Shown piece by piece: positions 33,290-43,301 of a stretch of 64,000 nt of DNA. Origin of the DNA: Aquarana catesbeiana. Lineage: Eukaryota; Chordata; Amphibia; Anura; Ranidae. Positions within the stretch are counted from its first letter, which is position 1. Each line of letters begins with the position of its first letter. The notes below the pieces were generated by a model. The model was not told the origin of the DNA, searched no databases, and saw only the letters and a program-made list of their open reading frames with translations. The position numbers and the translations under genes were made by a program. The stretch covers positions 94,461,288 to 94,525,287 of the forward strand of contig NC_133326.1 in NCBI RefSeq assembly GCF_042186555.1, read 5' to 3'.

Positions 33290-33871
33290 TAAAAGGATCA
33301 CATTTTTAATCAATCCAGTGATCCACCACTCTCAGAAGGGAAGTGAGGCAGTCTCTGGCTGTTATAGCAACCTCTTGTCTGTGGATGCATAAATTGATCC
33401 CAACCACTGCTCTCAGTCTTGACTGGAACAACACAAGAAAACACTGCTCTCCTGCACCCTAGCAATGGTGATAACATGTTTTAAGGAAGACCTCCTCTTC
33501 CTCAACTTGGATGAGTGGTGAAAAGCCTTCAACGTTACACAACAAATTTAGTTTGAACTATGAACTACTAGCTGTCCCCCAGGACAAATTTCTTGTTTGC
33601 CTCTCTATTACCTTGACTGGTTAGACATATTATCCCAATAACAAGATCAGACATCATAGGCAAAAAAAAAAGGTATATAAAAGGCGGAGATGGAAAGAAA
33701 CATTTTAGAACAATTTACTGACCACACAAGTATGGCACATTGTGGCCCTACTCTGCAAGCAGTTTAGTTCTAAAGAGAAGCATAGCATTTGAACTGTGAG
33801 CACGTCTTAATTTATTCCACAAATAAAAATATGCAAACTGTTCAGGGATAACAGTAATGAGATACAGTGAC
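33290..33871. other. Unassigned
   Basis: No feature recognised before the L1-clade target duplication at 33872. Confidence 0.5.
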
Positions 33872-33890
33872 AAAAAAAGTAATGAGACAG
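33872..33890. repeat. 19-bp target site duplication of the intact L1-clade element
   Basis: AAAAAAAGTAATGAGACAG here is repeated without a mismatch at 40015-40033. A perfect duplication implies a young insertion. Confidence 0.95.
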
Positions 33891-34056
33891 GGGGGCGTGG
33901 CTTAGCGGCAGATGTAGACGGTCGCATCTCTCTCCTGCTCCGCCGAGAATCCGGACAAAACATCCTATAGAACATTGTTGCAGGTCCATATTGGACCCCC
34001 CTGTGGATCGGAACTGATCAGGCTACGATCGCGACCCGTACCGCGGATTTACCTGC

Positions 34057-35160
34057 ATGAATCCTGTCATGACAAGGGGGAAAAGTAAAGAATCCAGAGG
34101 CCTCATGGAGGAACTCAGCCAAGATGGCGCCTGGGCACAGAGATCTTCCAAAGAGAAATACAAGGAGGCTGCACAGAAACTCCTATATGGAGGTAAATTA
34201 CCCAAAGACCCTCAGACATCCTCATCGGCACAAGGAGAAGCTGTGGGAGGCCAGTCTGAAACAGATGACACAGCCCCACTGGAAGATGTCGATGGATTAT
34301 CTCAGGCCTGGGACACAGTGAGTACCCCCAGAAATATGTTCACAGGGAGTCAGAATGTATCACCGGTTACAGATGAGACAGAACCCACTTTAAGGGATAT
34401 ATTGTCGGCAGTGACATCATGTAATATGTCCATCACTGCTATGGCTGATGAACTTAAGGGGGTGAAAGCTGAAATATCGTTTGTGCGCCATGATATGCAA
34501 AAACTGAGGGAACGCACCTCCGCCATAGAGGGCAGAATAAGCACAATGGAAGATGAAATGACCCCCATGAAAAGAGACTTACAATATAATTGTCACCTCA
34601 CAGATCAGCATGCGGCACGTTTGGACGACCTAGAAAATCGCATGAGACGTAATAATGTACGTGCTATAGGTATTCCTGAGCGGGCTGAAGGCAAGGATCC
34701 TGTCTCTTTCATTGAGCAATGGCTGATAACCACCTTTGGCAAAGAGGCCTTCTCTCCACTTTTTGCTGTGGAGAGGGCGCATAGGGTGCCAGCACGTCCC
34801 CTGCCACCGGGTAATCACCCACGTCCATTTCTTTTCAAGCTACTTAACTACAAAGATAGAGATGCTATCCTGTCCAAGGCTAGAACCATGAGTGGCAGCC
34901 TGGCCATTGACAACTCCAAGATCTCTCTGTTTCCAGATTTCTCTGCAGAGCTGCAGAAACATCGTGCTAAATTTATTGAAGTGAAAAGGAGGCTCCGGGA
35001 TCTGGGTGTTCAGTATGCCATGTTATATCCTGCGCGCCTTAGGGTAACAGCCCTGGGAACAACACATTTCTTTGACCGCCCGGATATGGCTGCACAGTGG
35101 CTGGAACGAGAGGAACGTGCAATTAAGATAGCCAAATCGCAACGTCAAGCACCGGTCTGA
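34057..35160 (+). CDS. L1-clade ORF1 protein (RNA-binding chaperone)
   Basis: The 367-residue open frame has an unstructured start, a coiled coil at about residues 128-178 (MADELKGVKAEISFVRHDMQ and on), then the ORF1 RNA-recognition motif beginning DDLENRMRRNNVRAIGIPE near residue 190, and a C-terminal domain containing DFSAELQKHRAKFIEVKRRL. Length and domain order match vertebrate L1 ORF1p, which trimerises and coats the element RNA. The ATG at 34057 is the first good start after the 5' end. No stop or frameshift is visible. Confidence 0.93.
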   Translation: MNPVMTRGKSKESRGLMEELSQDGAWAQRSSKEKYKEAAQKLLYGGKLPKDPQTSSSAQGEAVGGQSETDDTAPLEDVDGLSQAWDTVSTPRNMFTGSQNVSPVTDETEPTLRDILSAVTSCNMSITAMADELKGVKAEISFVRHDMQKLRERTSAIEGRISTMEDEMTPMKRDLQYNCHLTDQHAARLDDLENRMRRNNVRAIGIPERAEGKDPVSFIEQWLITTFGKEAFSPLFAVERAHRVPARPLPPGNHPRPFLFKLLNYKDRDAILSKARTMSGSLAIDNSKISLFPDFSAELQKHRAKFIEVKRRLRDLGVQYAMLYPARLRVTALGTTHFFDRPDMAAQWLEREERAIKIAKSQRQAPV

Positions 35161-35741
35161 ACATAAAAATGTCTTTTCTGATGTCAACTGAGAGACTCCC
35201 CATTTTTCATTGACTTCTCTTTTTTCAGGAGACACTGATCGCAGGTTTAGAATATCTATTTCTTTTTGTTCGGTTACCCCTAGTTAAGGCGGATTGCAAA
35301 AGGAGAACACTGGAAGCATAATCGCACGGTACATCCCACGTAGTATGCAGAGGTGAAACCCCCTCCACTATCTTAACGGGAGTTTCCACTGCCCTCCCCC
35401 ATCCATGGCTAAGCTATGGAAACTATACACTCGGAGGCCTGTTCGGCCAGGAGTCATGTTGGCTCTAACAGTTTGCTCTTCTCTTTTTTTTTTGTGTTTC
35501 TGCCTCTTACAAGACTTACGCTACACCATTGGATGCTGCTTTAGCCCACCAGGAAATACACGAAGGACCAAACCCATCACGAACTGTAAAGTCACTCTGT
35601 GCGTATTCACATGTACTTATGGTAAAATTGGCTTAGCAAATGCAGCTCATTTATATCCATATACTGAGTTAACGCGAATGCTGGAGGGGGATTGTGCGGC
35701 AAATGTGTGGTTATTATTTTTATTGATGGATAGACTTCCCT

Positions 35742-38700
35742 ATGGCGGCTAAATTTAAATTTAAATTTATGTCCTGGAACGTTCGAGGACTGAGCAACCC
35801 AATAAAAAAAGTGGCGGTTCTCAGACACCTTAAATCTGTGGGGGCTGGAATCGTGTGCCTACAGGAGACGCATTTTTCTCCAGATCCGGCGCCCAGTTTC
35901 AGCCCTCGCATCTATAATATTCAATTTCATTCGACTTATACAGCATACTCCAGAGGAGTCAGCGTTCTGATCCGCCAGGATGTAGAGTTTAAATGCATAC
36001 GTAAACTTATAGACCCAGGAGGGAGATATGTGTTCCTATTGTGTAAAATATTTGGTTTTTCATGTATTATAGCAGGAATATATATACCGCCGCCGTTCTC
36101 GGCGGGGGTCCTCAGGTGTCTGGCAGGGTTTATGGCTCAATTTCCTGATACCCCGCTACTAGCATTAGGAGACTTTAACAATTACTTACTATATCAATGG
36201 GATAAGCTTCCAACTCCCACTAATATACCGATGGGGGGTGGGGGGTTTACACCCTTTGCCAGGTTGCTTGGGGAACTCGGACTGACAGACATATGGCGGC
36301 AAGGTCATCCACACACAAAAAAATTCTCATGTCACTCAGCATCACATGGGGGACTGTCCAGAATTGATTTAGGTCTCGGCAATCTCGCAATGCTGCCATT
36401 GGTGGTGGAGTCAGACTATAGTGACAGACATATTTCAGACCACTCCTCATTTTGGGTGACTATTTTGCTCCCCGGCACAGAGAAAAGGACAGAGTGGAAG
36501 TTAAATCCCTTCTGGCTTTCACTGTTCCCGGAACAGGACCCCATACGGGTCTCACTACAATTTTTTTTTAAGGACAATCTGGGTAGTACTACACGTAGTA
36601 TAGTGTGGGATGCAGCAAAAGCATATTTACGTGGCCAATTTATCAGAACAATAAATCGTATTAAAACAGACACTAAGGCATGGGAAAAACTGGTAAGAGA
36701 AAAGGTCACTGAGACTGAGGATAGATTTATTGCTGACCCTAATGAAGACACAAAAAGTGCGTGGCTGGGAGCTCAGTCCATGTCCGCCCAATTGGCGTTA
36801 CAGCTGGCCGAAAACAAACGTTTTTTCCTACAACAGAGCCATTTTGAGGAGGGTGAGGCAACTGGGCACATGCTAGCTGTGATGGCGCGTGCGCAGCGGC
36901 CCTCTTCTCTGATTTCGGCCGTCTGTGACGAGCAGGGATCCCCTCAATACCAGACCACAAACATATTACAAACTTTTAAGTCATTTTATGCCTCCCTTTA
37001 CACCTCTCAGGTACAACCCACAGGGGAACAGATAGATGATTTCTTAGGACGGTGTGAACTGCCTCGCTTGTCAGCCTCGGATGCTAATATGCTTAATGCG
37101 CAACTGACTGAGGAAGAATTGTCTAATGCTCTAACACAGTCGCATAATAATAAATCTCCAGGAATAGATGGTCTCCCATCCGAGGTATATAAGCGATATG
37201 CAGATACATTGCTCCCCGAATTGTTAAAAGTATACAATGAAGGATTGAGGGAAGGTAAACTCCCTGATTCCATGAATGAAGCGATTATTATCGTACTATT
37301 GAAACCAAACAAGAATGCAACATCCCCAGACTCATATAGACCTATATCCTTGCTTACAGCGGATGTGAAACTGTTGGCTAGGATATTAGCAACCAGACTC
37401 GCTAAGGTTGTACACAAACTGGTGCATAGGGACCAATCAGGATTCATTCCAACTAGATCCACGGCCCAAAATATTAGAAGGCTCTTTCTGAACCTGCAAA
37501 TTCCTGTGGATAACCCTGGCAATAGAGCAATATTTTCGTTGGACGCAGCTAAGGCCTTCGACAGCGTCGAGTGGCCTTACCTGTGGAAGGTGCTTGAGCA
37601 TATGGGCTTGGGGGCAACATTCATTAAATGGGTCCAACTGCTATACGCAGCACCCTCAGCTAGGATCAGGATTAATGGAGAATTGTCTGAACCATTTTCC
37701 TTGTTTCGAGGCACTAGGCAGGGGTGCCCTTTGTCGCCCCTGCTGTTTGCCTTGGCACTGGAACCTCTGGCAGCAAAGATAAGGGGGGACCCAAATATAA
37801 CAGGATTCAAACGAAATACGGGTACAGATATTGTCTCCATGTATGCGGATGATACTTTACTGTACTTGGGTGATACACAGGATACATTGAAGCATGTTAT
37901 GTCCCTTATTAAAGAATTCGGAAACCTGTCAGGCTTTTCCATTAACTGGAATAAGTCAGTGCTAATGCCGGTAGATCCCATAACTGAACCATTGCCACAG
38001 GGAGCTGAGATGATACAAATAGTACCAACCTTTCGTTACTTAGGTATACAGATATCCCCAAACCCATCCCAATATATAAATCTCAATCTAGTCCCTTTGC
38101 TTAGTAAATTCCGTGAAAAATGCACGTCCTGGTGCAAGCTACCACTCTCAGTAGTAGGAAGAATTAATTTGATAAAAATGATATGGGCACCGCAGCTCTT
38201 ATATATATTTAACAACTCCCCGGTTTGGATCCCTAGAAAGTGGTTTGACAGGATAGACTCCCAATTCAGGGAATTGATTTGGAGCAAAAAGACAGCAAGG
38301 ATAAGCTTAAAAACACTGCAGTATAGAAAGGATGGAGGCGGGTTGGCGGTTCCTCACTCCAGGGCCTATTACCTAGCATCCCAGCTCCAGCAACTTGGGG
38401 GCTGGGGGGTGACAGATCTAGCGGACCCTATCCGCAGACTGCTGGCTGTACAGGATGGGAGTGTGACGGCTCTGGAGTGCCTGGAGGCTGGCTACATGCA
38501 CCTTGACCCTGAAGCCCCTACAGTGAGAATGCTTAAAACATTATGGGCTCACACGAAAAAAATAGTGGGGATCAGAGGTTTCATAGCGCATACACCAATA
38601 TGGCATAATACCAATTATAAAGAGTTATTAAAATTAAAAGGATTTAGAAACTGGGAACTGTTAGGAATCCGATACCTGTCTCAACTGTTTAATGGTCCAA

Positions 38701-39539
38701 ATTTTAAATCTTTCATGGAAATGCAGGGGGAATTTAATATCCCACGAACCAATTTTTTCAAATATCTACAGTTGCGACATGCGATACAAACACAATCGCA
38801 ACGTACTCCATTACATCGGACTGACCATACGCTGATACAGGGGATCTTCATGGAAGACGATAAGAAAGGAATGATCTCCAGAGCATATAACATACTTCTT
38901 AATGCCATGCAGGACCCATCTGGTCTTCCTTGTCGGCGAGGCTGGGAGGAGGATATTGGGAACATAGATGGAGAGACGTGGAACCTGTGTCTATCCTCTG
39001 CACCCTTAGTCTCGGTATCCGCATCCCAAAAGCTATCGCATCTGTATCTGCTGCACAGGGTTTACAGGACTCCGGCTAGGCTGCACAAATGGGGGATTAG
39101 AGAGACTCCATTATGTCCGAAGTGTGAGGGTGCCCATGGGGACCTACTCCATATGATATGGAGATGCCCCAAACTCTTTCGGTACTGGAAGGAAGTCCTA
39201 GACATAATATCACAGGTTTATATGTTCAATATTCCACGAGAGCCAGTAGTGTGTTTACTAGGAGCATTGGATGAGGAGGCTCTAACCCCTTCGGCACATA
39301 CAGCGGTCCTTCGACTATTATACATTGCACGTAAACTCATTGCTCAATTATGGATCACTCCCAGGGTACCCACTGGAAAACAATGGGTGGAACAGGTGAA
39401 CAAATTACTAATCAGGGAGAAACTAACATATCAACACAGAAAAGCCCCACGTAAGTTCTACTCATTGTGGCAGGCATGGCTAGATGTTCCAGGTTTGGCA
39501 CCACATCAGCTGATTAAAGACAGGCTATTACAAATGTAA
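35742..39539 (+). CDS. L1-clade ORF2 protein (endonuclease and reverse transcriptase)
   Basis: The 1265-residue frame is uninterrupted. The apurinic-type endonuclease has SWNVRGL (Asn 13), LQETHF (Glu 42), LGDFNN (about 143) and a terminal ISDHSSF (about 230). The RT region shows PGIDGLPSEVYK (about 472), YRPISLLTADVKLLARILA, FSLDAAKAFDSVEW, GTRQGCPLSPLLFALALEPL and the active-site YADD at about 699-702. A C-terminal Cys/His cluster CPKCEGAHGDLLHMIWRCP lies at about 1125-1145. All recognised catalytic residues are present. ORF2p nicks the target and copies the RNA there. With ORF1 open and a perfect target duplication, this copy could be active. Confidence 0.95.
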   Translation: MAAKFKFKFMSWNVRGLSNPIKKVAVLRHLKSVGAGIVCLQETHFSPDPAPSFSPRIYNIQFHSTYTAYSRGVSVLIRQDVEFKCIRKLIDPGGRYVFLLCKIFGFSCIIAGIYIPPPFSAGVLRCLAGFMAQFPDTPLLALGDFNNYLLYQWDKLPTPTNIPMGGGGFTPFARLLGELGLTDIWRQGHPHTKKFSCHSASHGGLSRIDLGLGNLAMLPLVVESDYSDRHISDHSSFWVTILLPGTEKRTEWKLNPFWLSLFPEQDPIRVSLQFFFKDNLGSTTRSIVWDAAKAYLRGQFIRTINRIKTDTKAWEKLVREKVTETEDRFIADPNEDTKSAWLGAQSMSAQLALQLAENKRFFLQQSHFEEGEATGHMLAVMARAQRPSSLISAVCDEQGSPQYQTTNILQTFKSFYASLYTSQVQPTGEQIDDFLGRCELPRLSASDANMLNAQLTEEELSNALTQSHNNKSPGIDGLPSEVYKRYADTLLPELLKVYNEGLREGKLPDSMNEAIIIVLLKPNKNATSPDSYRPISLLTADVKLLARILATRLAKVVHKLVHRDQSGFIPTRSTAQNIRRLFLNLQIPVDNPGNRAIFSLDAAKAFDSVEWPYLWKVLEHMGLGATFIKWVQLLYAAPSARIRINGELSEPFSLFRGTRQGCPLSPLLFALALEPLAAKIRGDPNITGFKRNTGTDIVSMYADDTLLYLGDTQDTLKHVMSLIKEFGNLSGFSINWNKSVLMPVDPITEPLPQGAEMIQIVPTFRYLGIQISPNPSQYINLNLVPLLSKFREKCTSWCKLPLSVVGRINLIKMIWAPQLLYIFNNSPVWIPRKWFDRIDSQFRELIWSKKTARISLKTLQYRKDGGGLAVPHSRAYYLASQLQQLGGWGVTDLADPIRRLLAVQDGSVTALECLEAGYMHLDPEAPTVRMLKTLWAHTKKIVGIRGFIAHTPIWHNTNYKELLKLKGFRNWELLGIRYLSQLFNGPNFKSFMEMQGEFNIPRTNFFKYLQLRHAIQTQSQRTPLHRTDHTLIQGIFMEDDKKGMISRAYNILLNAMQDPSGLPCRRGWEEDIGNIDGETWNLCLSSAPLVSVSASQKLSHLYLLHRVYRTPARLHKWGIRETPLCPKCEGAHGDLLHMIWRCPKLFRYWKEVLDIISQVYMFNIPREPVVCLLGALDEEALTPSAHTAVLRLLYIARKLIAQLWITPRVPTGKQWVEQVNKLLIREKLTYQHRKAPRKFYSLWQAWLDVPGLAPHQLIKDRLLQM

Positions 39540-40033
39540 GATTTTAACTGCATTGATAAGGAGGTAATTAATCACTTGGCAAAAAGAAAATGTATGATTC
39601 CAGGGGGGGCGCCACACCATGGTGGGCTGAGGCAGCTTTTATGTGGATTTGTTGCCCTGTGCCCTTAGGGTATTGGGGAAACTTGGGTGAGAAGGGGGCA
39701 AGAAGAGGGGAGGAGGGGGGGGGGAAAGAAAAAAGAGAAGAGCTTTGTTTTGTTTGATTGTTTTCTCTTTGTCTCTGTTTTTACCCATCTATATTCTTCT
39801 CTTTGCGCTCTTTTTTTTTTTTCTTTTTTTTTGATATATATGACTATGACAATGTAATATGAAAACGCACTCTTAAGGTCATTGATATCCGGTAATACTC
39901 GATGATGTGTTGTTGAAGATGTATGTTCCATATTCCCATGATATTGTAGTACATCAACTGTCATATATTATGTAATGTGAAAGTCAAAAAAAATAAATTT
40001 TCTTTTCTGATTTAAAAAAAAGTAATGAGACAG

Positions 40034-40818
40034 GAGATGGGAGAGATGTACACAGAAGAGTTCAAGCAGGCAAGAGTGAGCTGATATAACAGAGATCAGA
40101 CAAAAACACGGAAAGATTTAGATTTTTTGTCCAAAGGACATATAACGTAAATAGAATTAATAAAAAAATATTTATTTTTTTAAACAGCATTATAGGCAAT
40201 GTAGTAACATAATGTAATGCCAAGGGAAGCAACAGCAGGAGCCAGAATCACGTTAAATATACTGGTGATAACTAAAGCCTCAAAGTTCAGCTATCCAAAG
40301 AAGTCAAAGGCCAGTAACAGTTTGCATTAGATATGTCACCGTTTTTGTGAAAGGGACCAACATGCTCCTCCCTATACTTTAAGTTTACCACTGTCACTGA
40401 TAAGAGGTTAATCAGTGCTTACTTTACACTTATACAACTGCAGAAATTTTCATACCAAACACAATCAGTGGCTGGGGGGGTTACAGTTTGATTTGGGTGG
40501 GGTGTGTGTGTGTTTTATTTCAATTTTAAATGCCAGTAAATTGAGCATTCATTAGGGTTTTCTCTCCCAATTGGTGTCATATGATAGAAGTCTTCTATTA
40601 TATATGCATTTAAAAGGCTAAAAACTGCCAATTTTGTTTCTGTACTCACAGTTCTCTTTCATTTTTATCTCGGTCAACCTTTTTTCAGCCTATTGATTTA
40701 CTGGTGCAATAAAGTATAACAATTTTAAAAAATATAAACATTTTTACTGTGTTTCCTTTGCTTTCCTGCCTTAATAATGTGATATAATAAACTGTTCAAT
40801 TCCATGCTATATAGTATC
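40034..40818. other. Unassigned intron-like sequence
   Basis: AT-rich, no recognisable gene or repeat; a short GTGTGTGTGTG run lies near 40500. Confidence 0.5.
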
Positions 40819-41127
40819 TTAAAGCTGGCCAAAAACATATATATTTTTTTTTCATTCAGTCTGCAGGCTGAACAGAAAATTTGTCCGATTCCTCCATCCA
40901 TGCTTGGATGGACACATTTCCTACTGAGGTTTTTGTCAGAATACGTGAACAGTGTACTGATTATATGCAGAAGTTGTTTGGCCAAGAAGTTTCTGTCTGG
41001 CGCCTCTGTTTTTTGATTGAATTGAAGGACAATGGAGAGAAGGGTGCTAAAAGAGCCATGCATTGAGTGAATTTCAGCCTGTTCATCCGGAAATAGCCAA
41101 CATTTTCTCCATTTATAGCCAGCTTAA
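40819..41127. mobile_element. TTAA-flanked MITE (AGCTGGCC ends)
   Basis: TTAAAGCTGGCCAAAAACAT on the left and TTTATAGCCAGCTTAA on the right form the ends, with TTAA at both borders. A related end (TGTATGGCCAGCTTTAAG) occurs alone near 49794. Non-coding. Confidence 0.75.
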
Positions 41128-41416
41128 GTCCAAATTTGCAAAACAAATGTTGATTATATATAAAACATTGTCATATCAAAAAATCTTAAAGAAAAAGATT
41201 TTCCTGTATGTTCTATTCATTTTCATCTGATAGCTATATTAACTATATACAGTACATTTAAAATAAACACAAATCTAGCCTAGTATACAGCATTGTAAGA
41301 TATTAAGAATCAAAATCTCGGGGCATGGCTTGGCACGCGGCTTGGATGGCTGCACATTAGAGGAGCTTCGTCAGACACTCAGCCTTACAGCCTGACACCC
41401 TTATACAGAGCCTTCA

Positions 41417-42541
41417 ATGCCGGGCAGAAAGCTTCACAGCACCCCACAGACCCGTTCCCGCAGAGGACTGACACCATCAGCCACCAGGAATATAGTAGAT
41501 TTGTTAAGACAAAAGCCAGCGGCAGACAGCAGCAAGGCCGAACTTAAGATGGCGCCGACGCAACAGGCCGAGCTCCACGAGGAGGACTTCAGTGGTGATT
41601 CGGAATCTGCTGAGGACACAGGTAGGGGGAAATCCAGGCTAAATAAACCCCTGACCTACGCAGATATGTCCGGTTTCACAGCGGACATAAAATCTGCATT
41701 CTCGGCTGCAATTACAGACCTGAAAATGAACCTTGTAGTTCTCACTGAGAAATTGGCGGCAACGGAGCACGCAGGGAGGCAGAGGGACAAAGCACTTACC
41801 AGGCTGGACAAGGTCACAGTTTCTCACGTGCAGCATTTCATAGACATGAATAGGCATTTGGAGGACCTCGACAACAGGGGCAGGAGGAATAATATTAGGG
41901 TGTGAGGGATCCCTGAAACCGTGGAGGCAGACCAAATAGCCCCAGCACTCCAGAGAGTCTTCAACAGCCTTCTGGACAGGCAGGAAGAGACTGAAATTGA
42001 ATTCATATGAGCCCACAGGGCACTCAGGCCTAGAGGCCCTGACACTGCTCCACCACGTGACATAATCTGCTGCCTCCAGAGCTTTCAATTGAAGGAGGAC
42101 ATAATGCGTAGAGCAAGAAGAAATGACAGGATCATCTTTAATGGGGAAACCATAATGTTGTTCCAAGACTTATCGCAGATCACTCTCAAAAACCGCAGAG
42201 CTTTGCGCCCTTTACTGGACAAGCTCAGAGAAAAAGATCTCAGGTACACTTGGCGCTTCCCCTCTGCACTTATAGTGTCGGTAAATGGACATCAACATGT
42301 ACTGCGCACCCCACTGGACCTGCTGGATTTCTGTGCAGGACTTGGCTTGGACTTAGTGGACCTCCCTGAATGGTACACAAACTTTACACTACCACCGCAC
42401 CACAGGAGTCCAACTCGATCGGCATTCTCTACGCCAGAAAAAAGACTTCCTAAGAAGATGAGACACGGCAAAACAGGAGGTTCCAAATCAGGCACTCCGA
42501 ATCCGAGACCTATGTGGGACCAAGACCGCGCTGAGGACTAA
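41417..42541 (+). pseudogene. L1-clade ORF1, two in-frame TGA stops
   Basis: One frame of 375 codons runs from the ATG at 41417 to 42541, broken only by TGA at 41903-41905 and 42008-42010. Both fit CGA-to-TGA change: the first interrupts the RRM motif NNIRV*GIPE, where Arg is expected. A coiled-coil-like segment precedes the RRM, and PEWYTNF lies near the end. There are no indels, so loss of function is recent. Confidence 0.9.
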
Positions 42542-43301
42542 GGTTCAGCCGAACCTATTAATATCATCCACTGTGGTCGGGTTACGAGTAATTGTCCACG
42601 GACGGTGCCATTTTTGCATTTTTGCCTTTTTTATTTATCTTTTTTCTTTTGTTTTTTTTTCTCTTAAACATCTGACTCATATCATCTGCTGGAGGATATA
42701 TATATAGTACTCGAGTACTGTTAATACTATCCGACATTTGGCTTTGTGAACTTATGATAACGATAACGGTGCCATATGGGGAAAAGGAACTCGAGTGGTC
42801 ATGATACTTTAGAGGTGGTGGCCATGTGGAGTGACTAGAAAGTTTATATGCAATTTCACTGAGATAGTTGGCGGTTGGGGATTTTAGGTTCCGTAGTTAG
42901 AGGGTTTGGAAGATCCCTTGACCAATAGGGTGGATTAATCATATTTCAGATAATAATTCATCTTTTAGGCTGTGTGTTATTTGGAGGCACGGTTTGCCAG
43001 TTATATTTTCAAGTTTAAATTTCAAACTCAGTATACTGCATTTACTTGTTCACATACCAGGCAGCCGCCTCCCCCTACCCCACAAAGTGACCTGGTTCGG
43101 CACGTAGCACACCAGACTCACTACAGTTATCTAGATAGGGCCCTATCTAGAGGTTGAACTTAATTCTCTCACTCTTCCTTTTTATCTTTCCTCTTTCTCA
43201 ACCTTTGACCATTCACGTTGTCCGCTTATAAGAATACTCTAACTGTATTTTAGTATTTATTTCAGGTCTCCAGAATACTGCACCACTTCTGAGTCTGCAC
43301 C

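Larger units (their letters stand above)
33891..40014 (+). mobile_element. Full-length L1-clade LINE with both ORFs open
   Basis: The element starts GGGGGCGTGGCTTAGCGGC right after the target duplication. It has a 166-bp 5' UTR, ORF1, a 581-bp spacer, ORF2, and a ~470-bp 3' UTR with a G-run, a T-rich stretch and AATAAA near 39992, ending in an A8 tail. The same 5' motif (GGGGCATGGCTTGGC) starts the second L1 at 41320, which argues that both 5' ends are complete. It lies in the orientation opposite to the host exon. It belongs to the L1/Tx1 group; I cannot name the family. Confidence 0.95.
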
